Source of the DNA: Planctomycetota bacterium
GTDB lineage: Bacteria; Planctomycetota; B15-G4
DNA length: 8,614 nucleotides
Assembly (NCBI GenBank): GCA_003644265.1
Contig: QNBX01000177.1
Coordinates: 1 to 8,614 of the forward strand
Direction: 5' to 3'
Positions 1 to 7,998 of this stretch are shown in pieces. The translations under genes and the position numbers were made by a program. Position 1 is the first letter of the stretch, and each line of letters starts with the position of its first letter. The notes under the pieces are model-generated. The model did no database searches. It was not told the origin of the DNA and saw nothing but the letters and a program-made list of their open reading frames with translations.

Positions 1-96
1 CCCGGACGTCGAGGGGCTCACCCAGGCCAGGGCCAGGGCGGCGAACAGCAGGGCGGGCGGGACCGCGCGCGTGGGCATGGCAGACTCCATCAGCAT
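1..96 (-). CDS. Secreted or exported protein, N-terminal fragment (runs off left edge)
   Basis: The minus strand opens with ATG at 96-94 and stays open to the window edge (32 codons). The visible residues begin MLMESAMPTRAVPP and continue with a hydrophobic run (ALLFAALALAW) and then small polar residues, which is the layout of a Sec signal peptide. In-frame ATGs also lie at 90 and 78. I favour 96 because GGAAGG (108-103) sits 6 bases upstream, the best Shine-Dalgarno in the window; a start at 78 would give a more compact signal peptide (MPTRAVPP...). The mature domain lies outside the window, so no function can be named. The gene is divergent from dinB across about 49 bases. Confidence 0.6.
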   Translation of the reverse strand, partial: MLMESAMPTRAVPPALLFAALALAWVSPSTSG

Positions 97-102
97 CCGT
101 TG

Positions 103-108
103 CCTTCC
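103..108 (-). promoter_or_regulatory. Shine-Dalgarno for the divergent secreted-protein gene
   Basis: CCTTCC on the plus strand reads GGAAGG on the minus strand, 6 bases before the ATG at 96-94. It is the basis for choosing that start over the in-frame ATGs at 90 and 78. Confidence 0.5.
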
Positions 109-113
109 ATACT

Positions 114-123
114 GCCCCGGGGC
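114..123. repeat. 10-bp perfect palindrome in the divergent intergenic region
   Basis: GCCCCGGGGC is its own reverse complement and sits in the short gap between the secreted-protein gene and dinB. It could be an operator half, or simply chance in GC-rich DNA. Nothing else supports a regulatory role: no LexA-type SOS box is visible next to it. Confidence 0.25.
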
Positions 124-145
124 CCGTGGCGTTGGCGGCGCTACG

Positions 146-1333
146 ATGTCCTCTGTGGACACTCCGCGCACCATCCTGCACGCCGACATGGACGCCTTCT
201 ACGCCGCCGTGGAGCAGCGCGACGACCCGAAACTGCGTGGGCGGCCCGTGATCGTGGGGGGGCTCGGACGCCGCGGCGTGGTCTCCACGGCCAGCTACGA
301 GGCCCGGGCCTTCGGTGTGCACTCAGCCCTGCCCACCGAGCGCGCCCGGGCCCTGTGCCCCCAGGGCGTCTTCCTGCGGCCGCGCATGAGCGCCTACGTG
401 GAGGTGTCGGGCCAGGTGCGCGCGGTCTTCGACGGCTTCACGGATCAGGTCGAGCCGCTCTCGCTGGACGAGGCCTTTCTGGACGTGAGCGGCTGCCGGC
501 GGCTGTTCGGTGATGGCCCGGCCATCGCTGCGGCCATCCGACGTGGCGTGGCCGAGGCCACGGGGCTCACGGTCTCGGTGGGAGTGGCCTGCAACAAGTT
601 CGTGGCCAAGGTGGCCAGCGATCAGAACAAGCCCGACGGCCTGACCGTGGTGCCCGCCGGCGCCGAGGCTGCCTTCCTGGCGCCGCTGCCCACCGCGCGG
701 TTGTGGGGCGCGGGCGCGGTGACGCAGGCCAAGCTGGCGGCCCTGGGCTGCCTCAGCATTGGCGACGTGCAGACCCTGGACCCCCGGCGATTGGCGAGCG
801 CCCTGGGGGAGGGCCCCGGCGCGCAGCTCGTGTCCCTGGCCCTGGGGCTCGACACGCGCCCGTTGGTGTGCAGCTCGGAGCCGCGTTCGATCGGCCGCGA
901 GAGCACCTTCGAGACCGACCTCGTGGACCAGTCCGCCTGCCTCGACGTGCTGCTGGCGCTGGCCGAAGACGTGGGGCGCCGGCTGCGCTACCGCGGGCTC
1001 GCGGCGCGCACGATCAGGCTCAAGCTGCGGCACCCACCCTTCGTGACGCTCACGCGCCAGCGCCAGCCGCCCCGGCCCACCAGCGCGGACGAGGTCATCT
1101 ACAGTGCGGCCCGGGAGCTGTTCCTGGCCGCTCGACCCGGCCGGCGCCCGGTGCGCTTGCTGGGCGTCACCGCCGCGGAGCTGCGTCCGGCTGAGCAGCC
1201 GCGCCAGTCCCAGCTCTTCGAGGATCGATCCGCGACCGATTCGTCGCGGGTGGACGGCGCCCTGGACGCCATCCGGGAGCGCTTCGGACCCGGATCCGCG
1301 GGCCGCATGGGCCAGACCCGCCGCGAGCGTTGA
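146..1333 (+). CDS. dinB: DNA polymerase IV (Y-family translesion polymerase)
   Basis: A 395-residue Y-family polymerase that extends past damaged template bases with low fidelity, acting at the replication fork. The N-terminus carries ADMDAFYAAVE (metal ligand D14; Y19 in the steric-gate position, where E. coli Pol IV has Phe and Dpo4 has Tyr). The catalytic SLDEAF lies at 106-111 (D108, E109). SVGVACNKFVAKVASDQNKP in the palm/fingers is typical of the family. A little-finger domain follows from about residue 240, and a QxxLF sliding-clamp motif (QSQLF, 354-358) precedes a C-terminal DGALDAIRERFG segment. The frame is open from a GTG at 71, but the ATG at 146 places the conserved core 10-15 residues in, as in the family, and avoids overlapping the divergent gene. 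No strong Shine-Dalgarno and no LexA box are visible. All key residues are present, so it is likely functional. Confidence 0.95.
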   Translation: MSSVDTPRTILHADMDAFYAAVEQRDDPKLRGRPVIVGGLGRRGVVSTASYEARAFGVHSALPTERARALCPQGVFLRPRMSAYVEVSGQVRAVFDGFTDQVEPLSLDEAFLDVSGCRRLFGDGPAIAAAIRRGVAEATGLTVSVGVACNKFVAKVASDQNKPDGLTVVPAGAEAAFLAPLPTARLWGAGAVTQAKLAALGCLSIGDVQTLDPRRLASALGEGPGAQLVSLALGLDTRPLVCSSEPRSIGRESTFETDLVDQSACLDVLLALAEDVGRRLRYRGLAARTIRLKLRHPPFVTLTRQRQPPRPTSADEVIYSAARELFLAARPGRRPVRLLGVTAAELRPAEQPRQSQLFEDRSATDSSRVDGALDAIRERFGPGSAGRMGQTRRER

Positions 1334-1403
1334 GCCGGGTCTTGGGCCCGCTCGCACGTCCAGCCCGCTGGCGTGCCCCCGCGCGCTGACTGCGGCCGAG
1401 GCA

Positions 1404-1425
1404 GGCAGCGGCGCCGCGCGCTGCC
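1404..1425. terminator. Possible hairpin terminator between dinB and tRNA-Val
   Basis: GGCAGCG (1404-1410) and CGCTGCC (1419-1425) form a perfect 7-bp GC-rich stem with an 8-base loop. It lies 71 bases past the dinB stop and 20 bases past the tRNA 3' end, so it could end transcription from both sides. Neither side has a T-tract, so an intrinsic terminator is not proven; it may be a processing or Rho-assisted structure. The rest of 1334-1444 holds nothing else I recognise. Confidence 0.3.
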
Positions 1426-1444
1426 CGGGGCATGAGGAGAGGTG

Positions 1445-1520
1445 TGGTGGGCGCAGCAGGGCTCGAACCTGCGACCCCCAGCTTGTCGAGCTGGTGCTCT
1501 GCCAACTGAGCTATGCGCCC
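1445..1520 (-). tRNA. tRNA-Val (anticodon GAC), CCA encoded
   Basis: Read on the minus strand this folds as a complete 76-nt cloverleaf. The acceptor GGGCGCA pairs perfectly with TGCGCCC; the D arm is GCTC AGTTGGCA GAGC; the anticodon arm is CCAGC TCGACAA GCTGG; the variable loop is GGGTC; the T arm is GCAGG TTCGAGC CCTGC; then discriminator A73 and a genomically encoded CCA. The central loop triplet GAC decodes GUC/GUU valine, and A73 agrees with valine identity. Unusually, position 33, nearly always U, is C here, and bases 32 and 38 (T, A) could pair and tighten the loop. Everything else is canonical, so this looks like a working tRNA rather than a decayed one. Confidence 0.93.
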
Positions 1521-1557
1521 GTGAACACGCCTCTCAAGACGCGGCACGAGGGGGCCA

Positions 1558-1586
1558 CTCATACGCGATGGGAGCCGGCAACGCAA
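1558..1586 (-). promoter_or_regulatory. Candidate promoter for tRNA-Val
   Basis: On the minus strand, TTGCGT (1586-1581) and TATGAG (1563-1558) are separated by 17 bases. Matches to sigma70 consensus are 3/6 and 4/6. Transcription would begin near 1551, giving a leader of about 30 bases before the mature 5' end at 1520. The spacing is ideal but the boxes are modest. Confidence 0.35.
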
Positions 1587-1603
1587 CGACTCAGCTCCAG
1601 TGC

Positions 1604-1632
1604 TTGTGACCGACGGGCGCCGAACCTAGACT
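1604..1632 (+). promoter_or_regulatory. Candidate sigma70-type promoter for ald
   Basis: TTGTGA (1604-1609) and TAGACT (1627-1632) are 17 bases apart, each matching 4 of 6 consensus positions. The start of transcription would be near 1639, about 42 bases before the ald ATG. It lies back to back with the candidate tRNA promoter in the only sizeable intergenic region of the window, which supports a real divergent promoter pair. Confidence 0.5.
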
Positions 1633-1669
1633 CCCCGGTCCCCATGCCCCATCTCCCGGGGCCCGCACC

Positions 1670-1673
1670 GGAG
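1670..1673 (+). promoter_or_regulatory. Shine-Dalgarno for ald
   Basis: GGAG lies 7 bases before the ATG at 1681, a normal spacing. It confirms that ATG as the start together with the conserved [11 protein letters not shown]-terminus. Confidence 0.55.
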
Positions 1674-1680
1674 CCTTACC

Positions 1681-2793
1681 ATGAAGATCGGCGTCCCCAC
1701 CGAGATCAAGCCCAGTGAGAACCGCGTGGCCATGGTGCCCGCGGGCGTCGACATCTTGGTTCACGACGGCCACGAGCTCTGCGTGCAGCAAGGCGCCGGA
1801 CTGGGCTCAGGCATCAGCGACGACGAGTTCGTGCGGGCCGGCGCCAAGATCCTGCCCGACGCGGACGCCGTGTTTGCCGAGGCGGACATGATCGTCAAGG
1901 TCAAGGAGCCCATCACCGAGGAGTACGCCCGCATCCGGCAGGACCAGCTGCTCTTCACCTACTTCCACTTTGCCGCCAGTGAGCCGCTCACCGACGCCAT
2001 GCTCAAGACGGGCGCGCACTGCGTGGCCTACGAGACCGTGGAGGCCGGCGGCAGTCTGCCGCTGCTGACGCCCATGTCCGAGGTGGCCGGTCGCATGTCC
2101 GTGCAGGAGGGTGCCAAGTACCTCGAGAAGCCCATGGGCGGGCGCGGCGTGCTGCTGGGTGGCGTGCCGGGTGTGCCCCCCGGCCGCGTGCTCGTGCTGG
2201 GCGGCGGCGTGGTGGGCATCAACGCCGCCAAGATGGCCGCGGGGCTGGGCGCCAGCGTCGTCATGATGGACATCGACCTCGATCGGCTGCGTTATCTCGA
2301 TGACGTCATGCCGGCCAACGTCACGACGCGCTTCTCCAACCGTCTTGCCATCCAGGAGGAGCTGCGATCGGCGGACCTGGTCATCGGCGCGGTGCTGGTC
2401 ACGGGGGCCAAGGCCCCCAACCTCGTCTCGCGCGAGGACCTCAAGCTGATGCCGCGGGGCGCGGTCATCGTCGACGTGGCGGTCGATCAGGGCGGCTGCG
2501 TGGAGACCATCCGGCCCACCACGCACCTCGACCCGGTCTACGAGGTGGAGGGGGTGGTGCACTACGGCGTGGCCAATATGCCCGGTGCCGTGCCGCGCAC
2601 CTCGACCTTCGCGCTGACCAACGTGACCCTGCCCTACGCCAGGATCCTGGCGGGCAAGGGCCTGCGTTCGGCCTTGAGCGACGACCCTGGCCTGGCCCTG
2701 GGCGCCAACGTCATGGGGGGCGCCATCACGCACCCCGCCGTGGCCCAGGCCTTCGGTCGCGAGCTGACAGAGCTCAACGTCGCGCTGGGCTGA
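1681..2793 (+). CDS. ald: Alanine dehydrogenase
   Basis: Cytosolic enzyme that reversibly oxidises L-alanine to pyruvate, ammonia and NADH. The 370 residues match the family's usual length (about 371). Pyruvate-binding R15 (SENRVAM) and K75 (VKVKEP), catalytic H96 (TYFHFAAS) and D269 (DVAVDQGG) all occur at their expected places. The Rossmann NAD motif GGGVVG is at 174-179 with acidic MMDIDLD just after it (residues 195-201). The [13 protein letters not shown] signature lies at 297-309. The start is fixed by the conserved N-terminus and a GGAG Shine-Dalgarno. A candidate promoter lies just upstream, so ald probably leads the following transcript. The role is alanine catabolism, or pyruvate/alanine balance for peptidoglycan and energy needs. 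Nothing is missing or truncated. Confidence 0.97.
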   Translation: MKIGVPTEIKPSENRVAMVPAGVDILVHDGHELCVQQGAGLGSGISDDEFVRAGAKILPDADAVFAEADMIVKVKEPITEEYARIRQDQLLFTYFHFAASEPLTDAMLKTGAHCVAYETVEAGGSLPLLTPMSEVAGRMSVQEGAKYLEKPMGGRGVLLGGVPGVPPGRVLVLGGGVVGINAAKMAAGLGASVVMMDIDLDRLRYLDDVMPANVTTRFSNRLAIQEELRSADLVIGAVLVTGAKAPNLVSREDLKLMPRGAVIVDVAVDQGGCVETIRPTTHLDPVYEVEGVVHYGVANMPGAVPRTSTFALTNVTLPYARILAGKGLRSALSDDPGLALGANVMGGAITHPAVAQAFGRELTELNVALG

Positions 2794-2819
2794 TCGCCCG
2801 GCTGCTCGCCAAGCCAGGC

Positions 2820-3500
2820 GTGTCACCGGTCCTGATGCTCGGCGCGTTGCTGGCCGGAGCCCGGGCCCTGGGCGCGCTGCAGCCCCAGCCGGTCGCGACC
2901 CGCAGCGCGCCGTCGTCGGCCGCTGTCGCCGTGGCCATCGACGGCGACACCGTCGAGCTGCCCGGCGGGCAGCGCCTACGCCTGCTGTATGTGGACGCCC
3001 CTGAGACGGGCCGCCCCCTGGCGGCGGAGGCCACGGCCCATGTGACCGCCTTCCTGGCCCGGGGGCCGGTGGCGTTGAGGCCCGCCGCGCCCCGCCGCGA
3101 CCGCTACGGTCGCCTGCTGGCCGACCTGATCCTCTTGGCGGGATCGGGTGGCAGCGCCGATCCGAGCGCGGGCCCCGACAGCCTCTCGGCCAGCCTGGTG
3201 TCGGCCGGTCTGGCCTGGGTCTATCGCGGCGCGCCCAGCTCAATGCTGGACAGACAGGCGCTGGCCGTGGAGCATCGGAGGGGCGTACACCATGGGCTGG
3301 ATGGCTGGTCCGGGGGGCCTCTGCTGGTCACCCGCACGGGTTTCCATGCGCTGACTTGCACGGTGGTGGGCTCGCGCGGGAGGGAGCTCCCGCTGGAGGC
3401 TACGCCGCAGGGTCCTCTCAAGGCGGGGCGATCGCCTTGCCGACGGTGTCTGCCGTGGCCTCCCCGTGGATGGTCACGTCCCCATGCCACCCGCCACTGA
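2820..3500 (+). CDS. SNase-fold (thermonuclease-like) nuclease with C-terminal Cys/His motif
   Basis: A staphylococcal-nuclease-like protein, expected to cut DNA or RNA phosphodiester bonds with calcium. The domain spans about residues 36-160: VAIDGDTVEL carries metal-site D41 and D43; LRLLYVDAPE carries R54, D59 and E62; DRYGRLLADL carries R98. These correspond to the SNase D21/R35/D40/E43/R87 set. A C-terminal segment, GFHALTC (174-180) followed by PCRRC (206-210), gives an H-x3-C ... C-x2-C pattern, likely a small metal-binding or Ada-like finger; similar tails occur on other SNase proteins. The first ~20 residues are hydrophobic, suggesting export. The start is uncertain: GTG 2820 is the first usual start, ATG 2835 is possible, and the frame stays open upstream into ald with a basic stretch that would improve a signal peptide. 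It follows ald by 26 bases and has no clear Shine-Dalgarno. Confidence 0.82.
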   Translation: MSPVLMLGALLAGARALGALQPQPVATRSAPSSAAVAVAIDGDTVELPGGQRLRLLYVDAPETGRPLAAEATAHVTAFLARGPVALRPAAPRRDRYGRLLADLILLAGSGGSADPSAGPDSLSASLVSAGLAWVYRGAPSSMLDRQALAVEHRRGVHHGLDGWSGGPLLVTRTGFHALTCTVVGSRGRELPLEATPQGPLKAGRSPCRRCLPWPPRGWSRPHATRH

Positions 3501-3503
3501 GTC

Positions 3504-4091
3504 ATGGCCAGAGACAAGGACGTCCTCACCACCGGCGATGTGGCCAGATGCTGCCGGGTGACGATCCGCACCGTCATCAAGTGGTTCGATCAGGGCCGCC
3601 TGGAGGGCTACCGCCTGCCCGGCTCCGGCGACCGTCGCTTCACGCGGGCCGCCGTCGAGCGCTTCATGCTCAAGAACGAGCTGCCCACGGATCTGCTGCA
3701 CGGCGACGCCGGACCGCGCCGCGTGTTGGTGGTGGATGACGACCAGGGCGTGCTCGAGATGATCAAGCGCGTGCTGACACGCCTGCCGGACATCGAGATC
3801 AGCACGGCCAGTTCGGGCTGGGAGGCCGGCATGCAGACGGCCAGCGTGCACCCGCACATGATCCTGTTGGATTACCGCCTGGGCGACATGACCGGCGACA
3901 CGGTCGTGGCCACCATCCGCTCGCACACGGAGCTGCCCAGCCAGCCGGCCATCGTGATCATGTCCGCCTTCTTGACCGACGACGAGGCCGCGCAGCTGCT
4001 GCGAGACGGCGCCGACGCGTATCTGGCCAAGCCCTTCGACCTGGACGAGTTGCGCGCCACCGTGCGTCGCTACGCGGGGCTGCCCGCATGA
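3504..4091 (+). CDS. Excisionase/MerR-like HTH protein with C-terminal response-regulator receiver domain
   Basis: A 195-residue two-domain regulator. Residues 8-54 form a small winged HTH of the excisionase/BldC type (LTTGDVARCCRVT ... TVIKWFDQGRLEGYRLPGSGDRRF) for DNA binding. Residues 72-192 form a complete receiver domain: acidic pocket D78-D80 in VLVVDDD, phosphoacceptor D123 in LLDYRLGD, S154 in IMSAF, Y173, and K176 in AKPFDLDEL. All phosphorylation residues are intact, so it should accept phosphate from a histidine kinase, but no kinase is encoded here. Most response regulators have the receiver first; here the HTH comes first. It begins 3 bases after the nuclease stop with no Shine-Dalgarno, and its end overlaps uppP by ATGA, implying translational coupling. 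Targets are unknown. Confidence 0.88.
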   Translation: MARDKDVLTTGDVARCCRVTIRTVIKWFDQGRLEGYRLPGSGDRRFTRAAVERFMLKNELPTDLLHGDAGPRRVLVVDDDQGVLEMIKRVLTRLPDIEISTASSGWEAGMQTASVHPHMILLDYRLGDMTGDTVVATIRSHTELPSQPAIVIMSAFLTDDEAAQLLRDGADAYLAKPFDLDELRATVRRYAGLPA

Positions 4092-4864
4092 GCGCTGAGG
4101 ACCCGGGCGCAGCCTCGCTGCTGTTGCTGGGCGTGGTCCAGGGCTTGACCGAGTTCCTGCCCGTGAGCAGCAGCGGTCACCTGGTGCTGGGGCGCGAGTG
4201 GATGGGGCTGCCACGCGCCGGACTGGCGCGCGAGGTCGCGCTGCACCTGGGCACACTGCTGTCCGTGATCGTGTTCTGCTTCAAGGACCTGCTGGGCATG
4301 CTGTCGGCGGGCTCGGCCGGACTCTGGCGCCTGATGCTGGGCTCGACCCTGGTGACGGGGGTGCTGGGCTTGCTGCTCGAGGCGCAGATCGAGACCTCGC
4401 TCAATAACGTCGCCTCGGCTGGGGCCGGGCTGATCGTGACCAGCCTGCTGCTGATCGTGGTGGCGCCGCAGCACGGCGAGGACGGCCGCCCGCTGTCCAG
4501 CGGCAGCTGGCGCGACGCCCTGATCCTGGGACTGTTCCAGAGCCTGGCCCTGATGCCCGGCATCAGCCGCGCGGGCGCCACCATCGTCGGCGCCCTGGTG
4601 CTGGGCTTCGCGCGACCCGACGCCGTGCGGGTGGCCTTCCTGATCTCCATTCCGGTGGTGGCCGGCGCCGTGCTGCTCAAGGTGTCCCAGGGCGAGGCGC
4701 TGGCCGAGATGACGCGGCCCGAGATGGGGCCGGCCATCCTGGTGGCCGGCCTGGTGGGGCTGTTGGCGCTGCGCATCGTGCGCGTCAACAGCGGCCCACG
4801 GGCGCTGCGCCGCTTCGGCGCCTACACTTTGGTGCTGGGCATCGTGGCCATCGCCAGCGCTTGA
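4088..4864 (+). CDS. uppP: Undecaprenyl-diphosphatase (UppP/BacA)
   Basis: Integral membrane phosphatase that converts undecaprenyl diphosphate to undecaprenyl phosphate, recycling the lipid carrier for peptidoglycan and surface polysaccharides; extra copies confer bacitracin resistance. Both signature regions are intact: GVVQGLTEFLPVSSSGHLVL (15-34; Q18, E22, S27-S29, H31) and MPGISRAGATIVGALVLGF (156-174; R161). H53 in LHLGT and the C-terminal RFGAYTLVLGIV are also typical. Length 258 is slightly shorter than E. coli's 273, and the chain alternates several hydrophobic membrane segments. The ATG overlaps the stop of the HTH-receiver gene in ATGA, so expression is probably coupled to it. The neighbouring gmd/rmd genes fit a role in supplying carrier for surface glycans, though that link is inferred. 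Confidence 0.95.
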   Translation: MSAEDPGAASLLLLGVVQGLTEFLPVSSSGHLVLGREWMGLPRAGLAREVALHLGTLLSVIVFCFKDLLGMLSAGSAGLWRLMLGSTLVTGVLGLLLEAQIETSLNNVASAGAGLIVTSLLLIVVAPQHGEDGRPLSSGSWRDALILGLFQSLALMPGISRAGATIVGALVLGFARPDAVRVAFLISIPVVAGAVLLKVSQGEALAEMTRPEMGPAILVAGLVGLLALRIVRVNSGPRALRRFGAYTLVLGIVAIASA

Positions 4865-4895
4865 TCCGTTACGCTTCCTGACCCTTCGCACCTGA

Positions 4896-6861
<1,966 letters not shown>

Positions 6862-6877
<16 letters not shown>

Positions 6878-7986
6878 GCGCCGACGATCACGGACAGGCT
6901 CCTGCCCGGGCACGCCGTGAGCTTGAAGCGGCTGTGGGGAAACACGTCCGACGCTCCCAGCGAGAAGCGCGCGCGCAGCGTGTCGAGCAGGCGGTCGAGC
7001 GCCTGGGCCTGAGCAGCGGGCACGCTGGCCTCGTCGAAGTTGCCCATCAGGCACACGCCCACGTTGCCACGGTTCTTGTCAGAGCCCGCGTGCGCGCCCT
7101 GGACGCGCAGCGCACGTCCCTCCCAGATGCCCCCCTCGGGGTCGATCAGGAAGTGATAGCCGATGTCGGCCCAGTTGCGCACATCCTGGTGGTAGGACTG
7201 GATCGAGCGCATGGTGGCCCCGCCCAGCCCCGGTCGCGGCCGCGCCATGGCGGTGTGATGCACCGTGATGGCCTGGATCGGGTCCATGGCGCCGTGATTG
7301 GGGCGCAGCGGCTGGGCACCCCAAGAGGCGCGCGGGTGGATCTCAGCCAACAGCTCCCGCGGGTCGGTTGGGATCGACGTGTTGGCCCTCACCACCAGCT
7401 GGGGAGCCGGGCGCTTGGAAGTCTGCAAGCGCCGGCGCGCCGCAGCGAGCTGCAGCGCGCTGCCCGACCCGAGCTTGCGGCGCCAAGCGCGGGCCGACGC
7501 TGCGTCGCCTGACATCTCGTAGGACGCCGCCAGCCCCGCCAGGGCCTGGTCCCGACTGGAGGCGGAGAGCCCCGGCCGTCTCAGCAGCTCCTGCCAGCGC
7601 GTGCGCGCGCGATCACGCTGGGCGGTGCGGTGCTCGAGCTCGGCCCACTCCAGCTGGATCTCGCCGCCCAGGCCCGCGGCGGAGGGCTCCACATGGGCCC
7701 AGGCGCGCTGCAGGCTGAGCTTGGCGGAGAGCGGCCGACCCAGCTCGCGCAGGGCCCGCGCCACGGCCAGCTCGAGCTCGGCGGCCAGGCGCGGGTCGTC
7801 GATGTCGGGGCGCACGCGATCGGCGTAGCTCAACAGCTGGTCCGGATGGGCGGCACGTTCAGACAGGCCACGCCGCACGCTGTCGTTGACCTCGGCGCCG
7901 CGGGTGTCCCGTCCATCGCGAGCATCGGGGATCACACAGGCCCCGCAGAGCAGGGCCACCAGCAGCACCACGAGCGATCGGATCAT
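6862..7986 (-). CDS. N-acetylmuramoyl-L-alanine amidase, Amidase_2/PGRP type, probable lipoprotein
   Basis: Zinc enzyme that cleaves the bond between N-acetylmuramic acid and L-alanine in peptidoglycan. Of 374 residues, about 1-17 form a signal sequence (MIRSLVVLLVALLCGAC); C17 after G-A suggests lipidation, though the -3 residue is C rather than the usual L. Residues 40-190 are charged and alanine/leucine-rich with TPR-like helical texture. The amidase domain covers about 215-368: VHHTA (242-246, zinc H243), GYHFLID (Y277, matching T7 lysozyme Tyr46), GAHA with H299, NVGVCLMGNF, and HSRFKLTACPG (H351 and C359 as the other zinc ligands, spaced 8 as in T7 lysozyme). T357 replaces T7's Lys, as in PGRPs. 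It lies 12 bases downstream of the MFS gene and has a weak GGTGAG Shine-Dalgarno (7995-7990). Probably acts in the periplasm on wall turnover. Confidence 0.9.
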
Positions 7987-7998
7987 GCGCTCACCGTG

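Noticed and set aside
71..145. 25-codon N-terminal extension of dinB from GTG 71
   Set aside because: The extension lacks family similarity, runs over the divergent gene's start, and the family N-terminus begins just after ATG 146.
323..1357. 344-codon open frame on the minus strand opposite dinB
   Set aside because: It is low-complexity R/G/A/H-rich sequence mirroring a strongly conserved dinB; it is a by-product of high GC.
1445..1520. tRNA gene as the attachment site of an integrated element
   Set aside because: No integrase, no repeat of the tRNA 3' end elsewhere in the window, and the neighbours are ordinary chromosomal genes.
1807..3243. 478-codon open frame on the minus strand opposite ald and the nuclease gene
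   Set aside because: Composition is H/G/R-rich with no recognisable domain, while both plus-strand genes have intact active sites.
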